Below, piece by piece: positions 45,967 through 55,854 of a stretch of DNA of 64,000 bases. Position 1 is the stretch's first letter, and every line of letters begins with the position of its first letter. Under the pieces are notes generated by a model that saw nothing but the letters and a program-made list of their open reading frames with translations, did not search any database and was not told the DNA's origin. The DNA comes from Gimesia sp. (lineage in GTDB: Bacteria > Planctomycetota > Planctomycetia > Planctomycetales > Planctomycetaceae): positions 186,001 to 250,000 of the forward strand of contig PAJV01000058.1 in NCBI GenBank assembly GCA_002706765.1. The letters are read 5' to 3'. A program made the position numbers and the translations under genes.

Positions 45967-48900
45967 ATGTGTTCGAAAATTGTACTGAAAGTTCGCGCCA
46001 GACGAATTGGAATTGCGTGCCTGTCAGGCTTGATCCTGACCGGGATTTACGGTTCTTTGATGGCCGCAGAAGTTGCACCTTCCGCTGCCATTAAGAGTTG
46101 TCCCGATGGTCGTTGTGCTCAGAAGACCGCAAAACCGGAACTGCAGGCAGAGGGGCCCGCTGTCTTTTTTTCCAATCTGTTTGACACCAGCAGCTTTCCC
46201 CAGCGGTGGTACTGTGGTACGTGGTCAACTGATGTGGGCTGGTTGCATATTATTTCTGACATTGCCATCTTTGGTGCCTACTTTGCGATTCCCGTTGTGC
46301 TGCTCTACTTTCTTCTGCAACGAAAAGATCTGCCATTTCCCAAAATCATCTGGCTGTTTGCTGCCTTCATTCTGTTTTGTGGCTTTGGTCATTTAATAGA
46401 AGCCGGCATCTTCTGGTGGCCCATCTATCGGTTCTCCGGATTGATCAAGGCCTGCACCGCCATCGTTTCCTGGATCACGGTATTTGTTCTGATCCGCCTG
46501 GTCCCTGAAGCCCTGAAACTGCCTTCGACGGCACTGTTAGCGCGGGAGTTGCAGCAGAGTAAAGCACGCCTGGATTTTGCGCTGGAATCAGGTCAGATTG
46601 GAGTCTGGGAATGGAATCTGAAAACGGACACACTCTTGTGGGATCGACGAACGAGGGAAATTTTCGGTATAGAACAGGAAGCGACGGACCTCTGTTTCGA
46701 GGACTTCAGCCAGCGTCTGCATCCTGACGACCGTGACTATGTAAAAAAGCTGTTTGATGAGTGTATTGAATCGGGTGAGCCTTATCACGCACAGTACCGT
46801 GTCATTCACGCTCATGGTTCCGTGCATTACATCGAGTTGCAAGGTCGTGTGGTGTTTGGAGAGGATGGTGTTCCGGAACAGTTTATCGGCGTCTGTCATG
46901 ATTTCACGAATAAACAGCTCCAGGAAAATGCCCTGACTGAAAGCGAATTGAATTTCCGCAGCACTTTTGAGCAGGCCGCGATGGGAATTGCTCATGTTTC
47001 TCCCGATGGTCGATGGCTGCGAGTCAATCAGGGATTCTGCAAAATTGTCGGCTACCAGAGCGAAGAACTGCTCAAACTGCGAATCCATGAACTGTCACAT
47101 CCGGATGAACTGGATGCAGACCTGGAAAACATGAAACGCATGCTTGCCGGAGAGATTGAATCATACACAATTGAAAAACGCTACCTTACCAGGGATCGTA
47201 CCGCCGTCTGGACCAACATGACTGTCTCTCTCCTCCGTCATCAGTCGGGAGAGGCCCAATACTTCATCTTCGTCATCGAAAATATCCAGGGGCGCAAGGA
47301 AGCCGAAAAAGCGCTGCAGATGTACAATCGAAAGGTGAAAAAACTCTCCCTGGTTGCCAGTAAAACCAAGCACTCTGTCATCATTTCCGATGCACACGGC
47401 CATATTGAATGGGTAAACGATGCCTTTACCAGCCTGACCGGTTATACGCTGACTGAAGTCATGGAAAAGAATTTGTGTGAAATCATCCAGGGACCGAATT
47501 CCGATCCTGAGTCAATCGCCGTGATCAAAGAACATCTGGACCGCAAGGAAAGTATTGCCACGGAGCTTCTCCATTATGATCGACTCGGACAGGAATACTG
47601 GATCGAATTGAAAATTGACCCGGTGCTGGATGATGATGACATTTTGCTGAACTTCATTGCCACCCAGGTGGATATCACCGCCAGAAAGCACTCGGAACTG
47701 GCTCTCAGAAAAGCCAACGTTCAATTTAATAAATTACTGCAGGCAGACATTCTGGGAATCATGACCTGCCACTTCGACGGGACAATCGAACAGGCCAATC
47801 ACGAACTACTGAGAATTCTAGGCTACACCGCGGACGATCTGGAAGCCGGACTGATTAATGGTAAAGAACTGACTCCCCCCGAATGGCGGGAATGCGATCA
47901 GAAGATGATTGACGAAATCACCAGAACCGGTTCTGTAAAACCACTGGAAAAGGAATATTTCCGTAAAGATGGCTCACGGGTCCCCGTCGTACTGGGTATG
48001 ACCCGCCTGGAAGAAGATGAAGATTTATGCCTGTGCTTTGTGCTGGATGCTACCACACAGAAGGAAGCGGAAGAAAAGCTCAAAGCAGCAAAACAGACTG
48101 CAGAAGAAGCCAGTCAGGCCAAGAGTGAGTTTCTGGCAAACATGAGCCACGAACTGCGTACGCCACTGAATGGAGTCATTGGCATGACAGAACTGCTGGC
48201 TGGAACCCATTTAAATCAGCGTCAGCAGGAGTTTGTCGATGCCTGCCGGAACAGCGGTGAGTCGCTGCTTAATCTGATTAATGACATCCTGGACTTCTCT
48301 AAGATCGAGGCGGGGAAACTGGATCTGGATCTGCATGATTTTGATCTGGAAAACGTGCTGATGGATACGGTCAGTACCATGGTGTGGCGTACTACTGAAA
48401 AAAATCTGGAACTCCCCTGCTTTGTCGATCCGGAATCGCGGTTGATGCTGAAGGGTGACAGCTACCGCTTAAGGCAGATCCTGGTCAACCTGATCGGGAA
48501 TGCGATTAAATTTACCGACTCGGGTGAAGTCGTTGTACGTACCAGAACGGTTGCACGCCAGCATGAACAGATTCGGATTCATTTTTCAGTAACAGACACA
48601 GGGATCGGTATTTCCCAATCCAAACTGAATCGACTGTTCCAGTCCTTTTCACAGGTAGATGCTTCCACTACCCGAAATTACGGGGGCACAGGACTTGGGT
48701 TGGTCATCTCACAAAACCTGGTGGAACTCATGGGGGGCACCATCGGAATTGAGAGCCAGGAAGGAGTCGGTTCCACCTTCTGGTTTGAAATCCCCTTTGA
48801 AGTAGTGTCTTCCGGATCGGTACCATCGCAAATAAAGAATCAGCTTGAAGGCAATCGCGCCCTGGTTGTCGATGACAATCAGACCAGCCGCACAATCCTG

Positions 48901-50082
48901 ATCGAGTATCTCCGGGAATGGGGACTGGAAACGGTTGCGGTCTCGTCTGTGTCCGCCGCTAAAGCTGCCATTCAGAGAGCCAGTAACCGGCGCACGCCTT
49001 TTGACATTATCGTGACTGACTTTGAAATGCCAGACCAGAACGGACTGGAAACGGGACGCGCTCTGAGACGTTCAGACATACCGATCATCCTGCTGACCAG
49101 CTCACCAGATACGCAATTGGACCCTGACGAGTTGCAGGAATGTCATATCACACTCACTATGAGAAAACCGGTACATCGCCACAAATTGTTTGACACAATT
49201 TACCAACTGCTGGGTACTCCGATAAATGAACCACCCAAAAGCAGTTCCGGTTCTTATCAACAAAAGCAGATTTGCTCTCAAGGCAAACGCGTCCTGCTTG
49301 CGGAAGATAACAGAATCAATCAACTGTACGTGACGGAACTAATTAAACAACTGGGTTGCCAATGCGATACCGTTTTGAATGGTCAGCAAGCAGTTGATGC
49401 CGTGCTGCAGAATGATTATGACCTGGTATTGATGGATTGCCAGATGCCGGAACTGGATGGTCTGGAAGCAACGCGACGGATTCGCGAACTGGAGAAACAG
49501 GGACTGCTGAAGAATAAACTGCCCATCATTGCACTCACAGCAAATGCGATCAAAGGTGACCGGGAACGCTGCCTGGAAGCAGGCATGGATGAATATCTGA
49601 GTAAGCCAGTTCAAAGGGACCAGATCAGCATGGTGATGGAACAGTTTCTGCAGCAGAATCGAGCAGTAGAGACGAAACCACATTCAGCAGACCATCCTCC
49701 AGGAGCGGAAACGCATCAACCCGGCATTGATACACTCGCATTAACTAAATTCTGCAGTGGAAATCTGGAATTAATCAACTCCCTGCTCGATGAACTGGAA
49801 TTATCGGGGGAAGCACGCGTCACACAAATCCGTAAATCAGCAGAACAATCTGATGTCAGAGGCGTTTCTGATGCAGCACATTCTCTCAAAGGGGCGACGA
49901 GTATCCTGTGTGCCACCAGGCTCCAACAGCTCTCCAGTGAAATTGAACAGGTGGGAGAGATATCAGATCTGAGAGAAATTGCGAACCTCATTGACGAAGT
50001 GACGCAGGAAATGCAGCGCTGCCTTGAGGAAATCCCCCGAATCAGGACAGAATTGGAATTCATGGATTCGGATGCACTCTAA
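45967..50082 (+). CDS. Hybrid histidine kinase with ethylene-receptor-like N-terminal domain
   Basis: After a signal-like helix (residues 14-33), three membrane helices (about 93-117, 124-146, 153-177) match the ethylene-binding domain of plant ETR1. D98, Y105, P109, I135, C138 and H142 correspond to ETR1 D25, Y32, P36, I62, C65 and H69 with identical spacing, so a Cu(I)/ethylene-type site is predicted. Then come four PAS domains (about 195-315, 325-450, 455-575, 580-690), HisKA (H728 in [11 protein letters not shown]), a HATPase, two receivers (D1018, D1157) and an HPt domain (H1305 in AAHSLKGA). A full phosphorelay is therefore encoded in one chain. No response-regulator gene is adjacent. 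Confidence 0.9.
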   Translation: MCSKIVLKVRARRIGIACLSGLILTGIYGSLMAAEVAPSAAIKSCPDGRCAQKTAKPELQAEGPAVFFSNLFDTSSFPQRWYCGTWSTDVGWLHIISDIAIFGAYFAIPVVLLYFLLQRKDLPFPKIIWLFAAFILFCGFGHLIEAGIFWWPIYRFSGLIKACTAIVSWITVFVLIRLVPEALKLPSTALLARELQQSKARLDFALESGQIGVWEWNLKTDTLLWDRRTREIFGIEQEATDLCFEDFSQRLHPDDRDYVKKLFDECIESGEPYHAQYRVIHAHGSVHYIELQGRVVFGEDGVPEQFIGVCHDFTNKQLQENALTESELNFRSTFEQAAMGIAHVSPDGRWLRVNQGFCKIVGYQSEELLKLRIHELSHPDELDADLENMKRMLAGEIESYTIEKRYLTRDRTAVWTNMTVSLLRHQSGEAQYFIFVIENIQGRKEAEKALQMYNRKVKKLSLVASKTKHSVIISDAHGHIEWVNDAFTSLTGYTLTEVMEKNLCEIIQGPNSDPESIAVIKEHLDRKESIATELLHYDRLGQEYWIELKIDPVLDDDDILLNFIATQVDITARKHSELALRKANVQFNKLLQADILGIMTCHFDGTIEQANHELLRILGYTADDLEAGLINGKELTPPEWRECDQKMIDEITRTGSVKPLEKEYFRKDGSRVPVVLGMTRLEEDEDLCLCFVLDATTQKEAEEKLKAAKQTAEEASQAKSEFLANMSHELRTPLNGVIGMTELLAGTHLNQRQQEFVDACRNSGESLLNLINDILDFSKIEAGKLDLDLHDFDLENVLMDTVSTMVWRTTEKNLELPCFVDPESRLMLKGDSYRLRQILVNLIGNAIKFTDSGEVVVRTRTVARQHEQIRIHFSVTDTGIGISQSKLNRLFQSFSQVDASTTRNYGGTGLGLVISQNLVELMGGTIGIESQEGVGSTFWFEIPFEVVSSGSVPSQIKNQLEGNRALVVDDNQTSRTILIEYLREWGLETVAVSSVSAAKAAIQRASNRRTPFDIIVTDFEMPDQNGLETGRALRRSDIPIILLTSSPDTQLDPDELQECHITLTMRKPVHRHKLFDTIYQLLGTPINEPPKSSSGSYQQKQICSQGKRVLLAEDNRINQLYVTELIKQLGCQCDTVLNGQQAVDAVLQNDYDLVLMDCQMPELDGLEATRRIRELEKQGLLKNKLPIIALTANAIKGDRERCLEAGMDEYLSKPVQRDQISMVMEQFLQQNRAVETKPHSADHPPGAETHQPGIDTLALTKFCSGNLELINSLLDELELSGEARVTQIRKSAEQSDVRGVSDAAHSLKGATSILCATRLQQLSSEIEQVGEISDLREIANLIDEVTQEMQRCLEEIPRIRTELEFMDSDAL

Positions 50083-50083
50083 C

Positions 50084-50170
50084 GCGCATCACATTTTTGC
50101 ATAGTGACTCTCAATCAATTGTACCTGGCTTAAATGGCCCTGAAGGCGCTACAGTAAAACGGGTTTCTGT
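50084..50170 (+). repeat. Structured intergenic repeat, copy 2
   Basis: It fills almost the whole gap between the kinase stop (50082) and the convergent methyltransferase stop (50175). The inner stem is GGCT (50127-50130) with GGCC (50136-50139), and the final hairpin ACGG, loop GTTT, CTGT (50159-50170). It shares CGCATCAC, AAATGG and CGCTACAGTAAAAC with the other copies. Confidence 0.75.
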
Positions 50171-50174
50171 CGAA

Positions 50175-51278
50175 TCAGAATGAGGAATATTCTTTCGCTG
50201 CAGAAACACTATTTGTTTTTTCTGCAGACTGTGGTTCCAGCAGATAGTGCGATACATACCATTCCATCCCCTCGCGATATCCAAACAACTCTGCAACGGC
50301 CATAAAGAATAACCGCCAGCGAATCAGCCAGCGTGCTGCCTGCTTTTTTCCATATGTCGCAGCCAGAACCGGGATGATCATCTCGCGCTGCTGATCCAGT
50401 TTTGAGAGCCATGCTTCGGCTGTTTTCGCATAATGTCGACCTTCCCAGCGCCATTGTTTTGCCACACGCATCTGTTCGGAAAACTCTGTCAAGAGCTGAT
50501 CGCTGGGCATGATCCCCCCGGAAAAGAAATGACGTGCCATCCAGTCATCGGCATTTTCATCATTGAATTCATAGGCAAATTCCCGATGGCAAAAAATGTG
50601 TACCAACAGTTTTCCCTGCTCATTTAACCAGCCGGAAATCCGCTGCAGGAGTCGTTCATAATTCCGCATATGCTCAAACATCTCAACGGATACGATACGA
50701 TCATAAGTATTCTCCGGTTTAAAATCATTCATATCGGCGGTGATCACGGTGACTCGGTCCGCGACTCCTCGAACTGCTGCCTGTTGTTCAATAAACTCTT
50801 TCTGAGAACGAGAATTCGAGACGGCAGTAATTCGAGAGGCGGGATAGTTTTCCGCCACCCATAACGTCAATGAGCCCCAGCCACATCCCAGTTCAAGAAT
50901 GGACATCCCATCCTCAATCTCGGCATGCTGACAAGTCATTCGCAGTGCGGCTGCTTCTGCTTCGTCCAATGTCTCCACGCCTTCCGGCCAGTAACAGCAA
51001 CTGTACTTGCGATGACAGCCTAAGACGTGTGTATAAAATTCAGCGGGAACTTCATAATGCTGCTCGTTGGCTTTTTCCGGCACCAGGGCAATCGGGCTCT
51101 GTCGACTGGCGGCGAGGAAGTGCTCCTGTTGTATCCTGTTTGATTCCGGCTCACCCTGATCGAGGTTAACCAGCCGCTGAGTGCACAACTTTCTAATGGC
51201 ACGTCGAATAATCGCATCTGGTATCCAGCCCCGCTCTACCAGTTCAATTCCCACGTTGGTCATTAGATCATGTTTCAT
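50175..51278 (-). CDS. CFA-synthase-like SAM methyltransferase
   Basis: Class I methyltransferase of the cyclopropane fatty acid synthase clan: MSILELGCGWGSLTLWVAE is the SAM loop (about residues 120-138), and YDRIVSVEMFEHMRNYERLLQRI is the typical acidic loop. The N-terminal region is shorter than in classic CFA synthases and the C-terminal helical part differs from the synthase two genes upstream. It is the last gene of the minus-strand operon, overlapping the previous gene by four bases. It probably methylates a fatty acyl chain, as an accessory to cyclopropane or furan fatty acid formation (inference). Confidence 0.83.
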   Translation of the reverse strand: MKHDLMTNVGIELVERGWIPDAIIRRAIRKLCTQRLVNLDQGEPESNRIQQEHFLAASRQSPIALVPEKANEQHYEVPAEFYTHVLGCHRKYSCCYWPEGVETLDEAEAAALRMTCQHAEIEDGMSILELGCGWGSLTLWVAENYPASRITAVSNSRSQKEFIEQQAAVRGVADRVTVITADMNDFKPENTYDRIVSVEMFEHMRNYERLLQRISGWLNEQGKLLVHIFCHREFAYEFNDENADDWMARHFFSGGIMPSDQLLTEFSEQMRVAKQWRWEGRHYAKTAEAWLSKLDQQREMIIPVLAATYGKKQAARWLIRWRLFFMAVAELFGYREGMEWYVSHYLLEPQSAEKTNSVSAAKEYSSF

Positions 51279-52069
51279 GAAGTCACCTGCTTTGTTCTGG
51301 GTGGCCAGGGAAAAAAGGCACTTGTCGTCTGTTGATATTCCCGATAAGCAGCGCCACGACTTTTAATCGCCTGCGCTTCCGTCGGAGGAATACCCGTCAC
51401 TTTCAGAATGAAATACAACATCAGAATCGGCCCAAACAGCGTCAGCCAGCCCCAGGGAGCACTCAAGGCCAGGCAGACATACGCCCACCAGTGCAGCCAT
51501 TCAAAAAAATAATTGGGATGCCGCGAATAGTTCCAGAGCCCTTCTCGACAGACCTGTCCTTTATGATCCGGACTGCTGCGAAAGCGCGACAACTGTCTGT
51601 CGGCGATCAACTCACCACAAATGGCGATCAGCCAGATCAGAACCCCCAGTAAATCCATCAGACCAAAAGGCGACGTTCCTCCGGCAGCGATTAACATCGG
51701 TAAAGCAAACAACAGACTCCCCAGCGCCTGGAGTTGATAGAACCAGAACATGCGGGATTGTGCTGCGGGTCCCCACTTTTCTTTCAAAGTCTGGTAACGG
51801 CCATCTTCGGGCATCGTCAAAACTCTCCAGAGTACATACCCACTCAGTCGCAGCGCCCAGATCATTGCCAGCACCGCCAGTACGATGCGTCTCGTCAGAT
51901 CTCCGTCATCACGGCCCCACACAAAAAAAACGGTTAACAGGCCCACCCCCATCCCCCAGGCTACATCGACAATACCGGCATCACCGGTTTTTCGCTGCAC
52001 GAGCCACAACACGCCCATCACTGCAGACATAGCCAGCCAGCCGGACAGGATCATTAACCAGGGACTCAT
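51275..52069 (-). CDS. DUF1295 membrane protein (steroid 5-alpha-reductase-like)
   Basis: About six to seven hydrophobic helices and the C-terminal signature GLWNYSRHPNYFFEWLHWW followed by LKVTGIPPTEAQAIKSRG, typical of DUF1295, a relative of 5-alpha-reductases and isoprenylcysteine methyltransferases. A lipid reductase role is inferred. Overlaps its neighbours on both sides by four bases, so it is cotranscribed and translationally coupled with the two lipid-modifying enzymes. Confidence 0.87.
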   Translation of the reverse strand: MSPWLMILSGWLAMSAVMGVLWLVQRKTGDAGIVDVAWGMGVGLLTVFFVWGRDDGDLTRRIVLAVLAMIWALRLSGYVLWRVLTMPEDGRYQTLKEKWGPAAQSRMFWFYQLQALGSLLFALPMLIAAGGTSPFGLMDLLGVLIWLIAICGELIADRQLSRFRSSPDHKGQVCREGLWNYSRHPNYFFEWLHWWAYVCLALSAPWGWLTLFGPILMLYFILKVTGIPPTEAQAIKSRGAAYREYQQTTSAFFPWPPRTKQVTS

Positions 52070-53379
52070 ACAGAGACCTCCATTTCAGCCAAGGAACGCG
52101 TCTCATCTGACTGCATGAGTTGAGAGTCGAACCGACAATCAGGTCGGGCAAACAGCATCTGCACGGTATTGCATTGCCGTTCTTCAAAGGCCGCTTCACA
52201 ATAGCAGAAGTAATAATCCCACATCCGGATGAAGGACTCGGAATAACCCAATTCACGCACCTCGTTGAGTCGGTTGTAAAACTGATTGCGCCAGCAACGT
52301 AAAGTCCGGGCATAATGCGGAGCGATGTCATCCAACCTTAACAGACGCAGATCGGTCACCCGGGCGGTGGTCTCTAAAATCGTAGCAACGGAAGGCAGAC
52401 AACCGCCGGGAAAAATATAGCGCCTGATAAAATCAACGCTCTTGAGATATTCATGAAACCGCTGATCTTTGATCACAATACTCTGTAGAAACATCATCCC
52501 ATCGGGGCGCAGCAGATCACAGCATTTTTGAAAATAGGTCTCAAAGAACTCGGCTCCTACTGCTTCGATCATTTCGATCGATACCAGTTTGTCATACTGT
52601 CCTTCCAGGTCACGATAATCGGTCAACAACAGATGCACTTTACCCGACAGTCCTGCCGCATCGATACGCTCTGCTGCCAGATGATACTGTTCACGAGAAA
52701 TCGTGGTGGTCGTCACACGACAGCCATAATTCTGAGCTGCATGCAACGCTAGTCCTCCCCAGCCCGTCCCGATTTCCAGCAGATGATCCTCCGGCTGCAG
52801 GTTGAGATGACGACAAACCCGGTCCAGTTTTGCCAGCGAGGCCTCCTGCATTGTTGCATCAGGGTGTTCAAAAACACCACAGGAGTAACTCATTGTCTCG
52901 TCAAGAAAAATCCGGTAGAAGTCATTTCCCAGGTCGTAATGCTCATGAATATTTTGAGCAGCCCCGATCCGCGTATTCCGCCTGATCCAGTGTCCCAGCC
53001 GGGCGGCTAACTGACGAAAGCGGGCCAGTCCCCGGTCGAACTGATCAGTCACTTCCAGGTTCCGGATAAAGATCTGTACCAGTGCCGTCAGATCGTCAGT
53101 GGACCAGTCTCCATCGATTAAAGACTGCGCAATTCCCAGACCGCCCCCCTGAACGGCAGCCCGAAAGAAGCGGGGGTGATAAACCACAACTTCTACCCGT
53201 AAATCAGCCGCAGCATTTCCCAGAAGAGTAACCTGCGTCCCTTCCCTCAACGTAATCTGACCGTGGACCAGCCCGCGCAGTTTCTTTAACAATAACTGGC
53301 GACAGACTGAATTCAACATTCCGATACGGGCAGGTGAACCTGTCTTCTGCTGTTCTGCCTGATGATTTTGTAACATCAT
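52066..53379 (-). CDS. cfa: Cyclopropane-fatty-acyl-phospholipid synthase
   Basis: 437 residues with the N-terminal lipid-binding region (VVVYHPRFFRAAVQGGGLGIAQSLIDGDW), then NIHEHYDLGNDFYRIFLDETMSYSCG, the SAM loop HLLEIGTGWGGLALHAAQ and the acidic loop VSIEMIEAVGAEFFETYF. These are the standard CFA synthase landmarks. It adds a methylene from SAM to membrane unsaturated acyl chains. Coupled by four-base overlaps to DUF1365 and DUF1295 genes, the usual companions in stress-induced lipid operons. Confidence 0.93.
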   Translation of the reverse strand: MMLQNHQAEQQKTGSPARIGMLNSVCRQLLLKKLRGLVHGQITLREGTQVTLLGNAAADLRVEVVVYHPRFFRAAVQGGGLGIAQSLIDGDWSTDDLTALVQIFIRNLEVTDQFDRGLARFRQLAARLGHWIRRNTRIGAAQNIHEHYDLGNDFYRIFLDETMSYSCGVFEHPDATMQEASLAKLDRVCRHLNLQPEDHLLEIGTGWGGLALHAAQNYGCRVTTTTISREQYHLAAERIDAAGLSGKVHLLLTDYRDLEGQYDKLVSIEMIEAVGAEFFETYFQKCCDLLRPDGMMFLQSIVIKDQRFHEYLKSVDFIRRYIFPGGCLPSVATILETTARVTDLRLLRLDDIAPHYARTLRCWRNQFYNRLNEVRELGYSESFIRMWDYYFCYCEAAFEERQCNTVQMLFARPDCRFDSQLMQSDETRSLAEMEVSV

Positions 53380-54158
53380 GGTGTCCTTGCGCTTTTACTT
53401 TGTCCTGAAGACTTACTCTGTTTCGGATGCGGATAAAAGGGCACCCGTTTCAACCATAATCTCAGCGCCTGCCAGTAAATGGCGGCAAATACATACCACG
53501 TCATGAAAGGATAGAAAAACAGGCAACGCAGCAGGTTTTTTGTGGTGATCTCCCGTCGCTGCAGGCTCATCGTGACATCAAACATACATTGTCGACTCTG
53601 ATAATTTTCAATGTGGACAGTCAATCTTTCTTCCGGAACTGTCAACTGCCACAAGTATTGCATCTCCATGGGGAGAAACGGGGAGACATGAAACTCTTTA
53701 TTTGTGAACTGCTTCTCCAGGGGATTGTCAAACTGCTCCTGACCGATGACATAGATGTGCCGCTCTCCCCAGGGAGTGTTATTCACCTCAGCTACAACTG
53801 TTTGCAGCTTTTCATTCTGTTGATCAAAGCAGAAGTAAAATGAAACCGGATTCATCACAAATCCAAAATATCTCAAATGTGTTAACAGTCGAATTGCCCC
53901 TTCAGGTCGGGGGCGACCTGACTGAGTCACAAAGTCTCTCACAGATTCATCAAGAGGTACCCGCGGATCGCCGAGATGGTCTTCTCGACGGAAACGGGCT
54001 AATGCCATGCGCTGCGCGGACCAGCAAAAACGACCTTTGAAAACGGAGCCGAGTTCAGCCAGATCCAGATACATCAGGAAGATTCTGTTGCGAAAGCTGT
54101 GCTCGACGGGAGCATGGCGTCTGTGCCGAACCCAGCCTGTATAGATACCACTTTCCAT
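53376..54158 (-). CDS. DUF1365 protein
   Basis: Starts with IYTGWVRHRRHAPVEHSFRN, the standard DUF1365 opening, followed by MYLDLAEL, LTHLRYFGFVMNPVSFYFCF and WGERHIYV. DUF1365 proteins almost always lie beside an FAD amine-oxidase-like protein and a CFA synthase; their activity is not settled. The start at 54158 is well supported by the family N-terminus, which means that the upstream FAD gene overlaps it by 85 bases, an unusually large overlap. Confidence 0.88.
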   Translation of the reverse strand: MESGIYTGWVRHRRHAPVEHSFRNRIFLMYLDLAELGSVFKGRFCWSAQRMALARFRREDHLGDPRVPLDESVRDFVTQSGRPRPEGAIRLLTHLRYFGFVMNPVSFYFCFDQQNEKLQTVVAEVNNTPWGERHIYVIGQEQFDNPLEKQFTNKEFHVSPFLPMEMQYLWQLTVPEERLTVHIENYQSRQCMFDVTMSLQRREITTKNLLRCLFFYPFMTWYVFAAIYWQALRLWLKRVPFYPHPKQSKSSGQSKSARTP

Positions 54159-55408
54159 AGATCTGTAATTCCCATTAATTCACGACAGACAGCCATGGCA
54201 CTGTTCACGCCATCTTCGTGGAAACCATTTCCCCAGTATGCACCACAAAACGATGTGGAATTCTGATTGATCACTTCAGTCTGCCTCTGCTGCGCTGCCG
54301 CCCGTTCACTGGTAAAGATGGGATGCGCATATTCGATTTCGCGAATCACCTGCGCGGGATCAACCCGATCCTGACCGTTCAGAGTCACACAAAAAACCTG
54401 CTGCGACTGAATTCCCTGCAGCAGGTTCATCTGATAAGTGACGGTTGCTTTCCGGTTTTCTCCGCGAGGCATAAAGTAATTCCAACAGGCCCAGGCGCGT
54501 GGCGAGACAGGCAGCACTGATCGATCCGTATGTAGTTGAGCGATATTTTTCTCGTAGGGAAAAGCAGACAGAAGTTCCCGTTCAACTGGCGATGCCTGAT
54601 TTCCTAATATGCGTAACGCCTGATCGCTATGGCAGGCAAAGATCACATGGTCAAACCGTTCGATCAATCCATCCCGCAGATAGACTTCGACCTGACTCTC
54701 ACTGCGTGTCACAGAATTAACAGGTGAATTTAATCGAATGGAATTCGCAAACCCGGCCGTCAGTGATTTGACATACTGTTTCGAGCCACCACAGATGACA
54801 CGCCATTCAGGTCGATTGCGAATCGCCAGAATGCCATGGTTCAGATAAAATTCGACGATGAACCGGACAGGGAAATTTTCAAACGTCCCGACCGGACAGG
54901 ACCAGATTGCCGATCCCATAGGCAGAAAGTATTGATCAATAAATTCTGGAGAGTATTTATTGGCTGCTAAATACTCTCCCACGGTCAGTTGATCTGCATC
55001 AGACTGTAATAATTCGACAGACTGGCGATTAAACCGGAGAATATCGGCCAGCAAGCGATAAAACCGGGGGTTGATCAGATTTCGGCGCTGCGAAAAAAAA
55101 CCATTCAAGTCAGCGCCACGATATTCCAGCCCCGATCGATCACACTTCATACTGAAGCTCATGGCAGTCGGTTGAGACTTGACCTCCAGTTCATTCAACA
55201 TTCGGGTAAAGTGGGGATAAGTCTGATTGTTGAAGACAATAAACCCCGTATCGATTGCGTATTCCTTTCCCTCAATTTCGACATCAATCGTATTTGTATG
55301 ACCGCCCACATACTGATTGGCTTCAAACAACGTGATCTCATGCTGGCGATGTAGAAAATACGCAGCAGTCAACCCCGAAATACCACCACCAATAATGGCA
55401 ATCTTCAT
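54074..55408 (-). CDS. FAD-dependent oxidoreductase (amine oxidase-like)
   Basis: KIAIIGGGISGLTAAYFLHR is the FAD fold, ITLFEANQYVGGHTNTIDV is the second strand, and HVIFACHSDQALRIL and VSIQAGFGTDA complete it. The sequence belongs to the desaturase/amine-oxidase-like flavoproteins that accompany CFA synthase and DUF1365. A longer frame starts at 55444; the ATG at 55408 has GAGG and overlaps the DCC stop by four bases. The C-terminus runs 85 bases into the DUF1365 gene. Confidence 0.88.
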   Translation of the reverse strand: MKIAIIGGGISGLTAAYFLHRQHEITLFEANQYVGGHTNTIDVEIEGKEYAIDTGFIVFNNQTYPHFTRMLNELEVKSQPTAMSFSMKCDRSGLEYRGADLNGFFSQRRNLINPRFYRLLADILRFNRQSVELLQSDADQLTVGEYLAANKYSPEFIDQYFLPMGSAIWSCPVGTFENFPVRFIVEFYLNHGILAIRNRPEWRVICGGSKQYVKSLTAGFANSIRLNSPVNSVTRSESQVEVYLRDGLIERFDHVIFACHSDQALRILGNQASPVERELLSAFPYEKNIAQLHTDRSVLPVSPRAWACWNYFMPRGENRKATVTYQMNLLQGIQSQQVFCVTLNGQDRVDPAQVIREIEYAHPIFTSERAAAQQRQTEVINQNSTSFCGAYWGNGFHEDGVNSAMAVCRELMGITDLWKVVSIQAGFGTDAMLPSSTAFATESS

Positions 55409-55821
55409 GAACGTGCCTCGGACTTCTGAGAAGAGATACTGCAACTTGAGTCATCACTCTGACATCGCCCCGTCAGGCTCAATCTTTTCTTCGCGAAGAC
55501 GCCGTAAAGATAATCTAGACCCTGTGAAATACCGGGTAGGCGCGAGGGCCAGACAAGAAAACGAAACCCGACAGCCGCATAGAGACGCCGAAAGACTTCG
55601 ACACCCGTAACCCAGGTGTCGTCTGGCAGCCTGGCATGCATTTCCTGCATGAACTCCTGCTGCGTTTTGCCATATTCTTCTGCTTTAAAACCGGGGCTGG
55701 AGATATCAGTGAATAGAATCCTGCAGTGACGGTCGAGACGCTTCAACATCCTGACTTCCCGCAAACAGAGAGGGCACGCTCCGTCATAGAATGCTTCCAG
55801 TTCATAACATGTATTTCGCAT
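55405..55821 (-). CDS. DCC (DUF393) thiol-disulfide oxidoreductase-like protein
   Basis: EAFYDGACPLCLREVRML, with CPLC near residue 18, is the signature of the DCC family, a small thioredoxin-like group; the fold continues through LFTDISSP and YAAVGFRFLV. A redox role in the lipid operon is inferred. It follows the sigma factor gene by 33 bp and overlaps the FAD gene by four bases. Confidence 0.87.
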   Translation of the reverse strand: MRNTCYELEAFYDGACPLCLREVRMLKRLDRHCRILFTDISSPGFKAEEYGKTQQEFMQEMHARLPDDTWVTGVEVFRRLYAAVGFRFLVWPSRLPGISQGLDYLYGVFAKKRLSLTGRCQSDDSSCSISSQKSEARS

Positions 55822-55854
55822 CCGGCTTTTCCTCAGAATTAGAGTTGAATGAAC

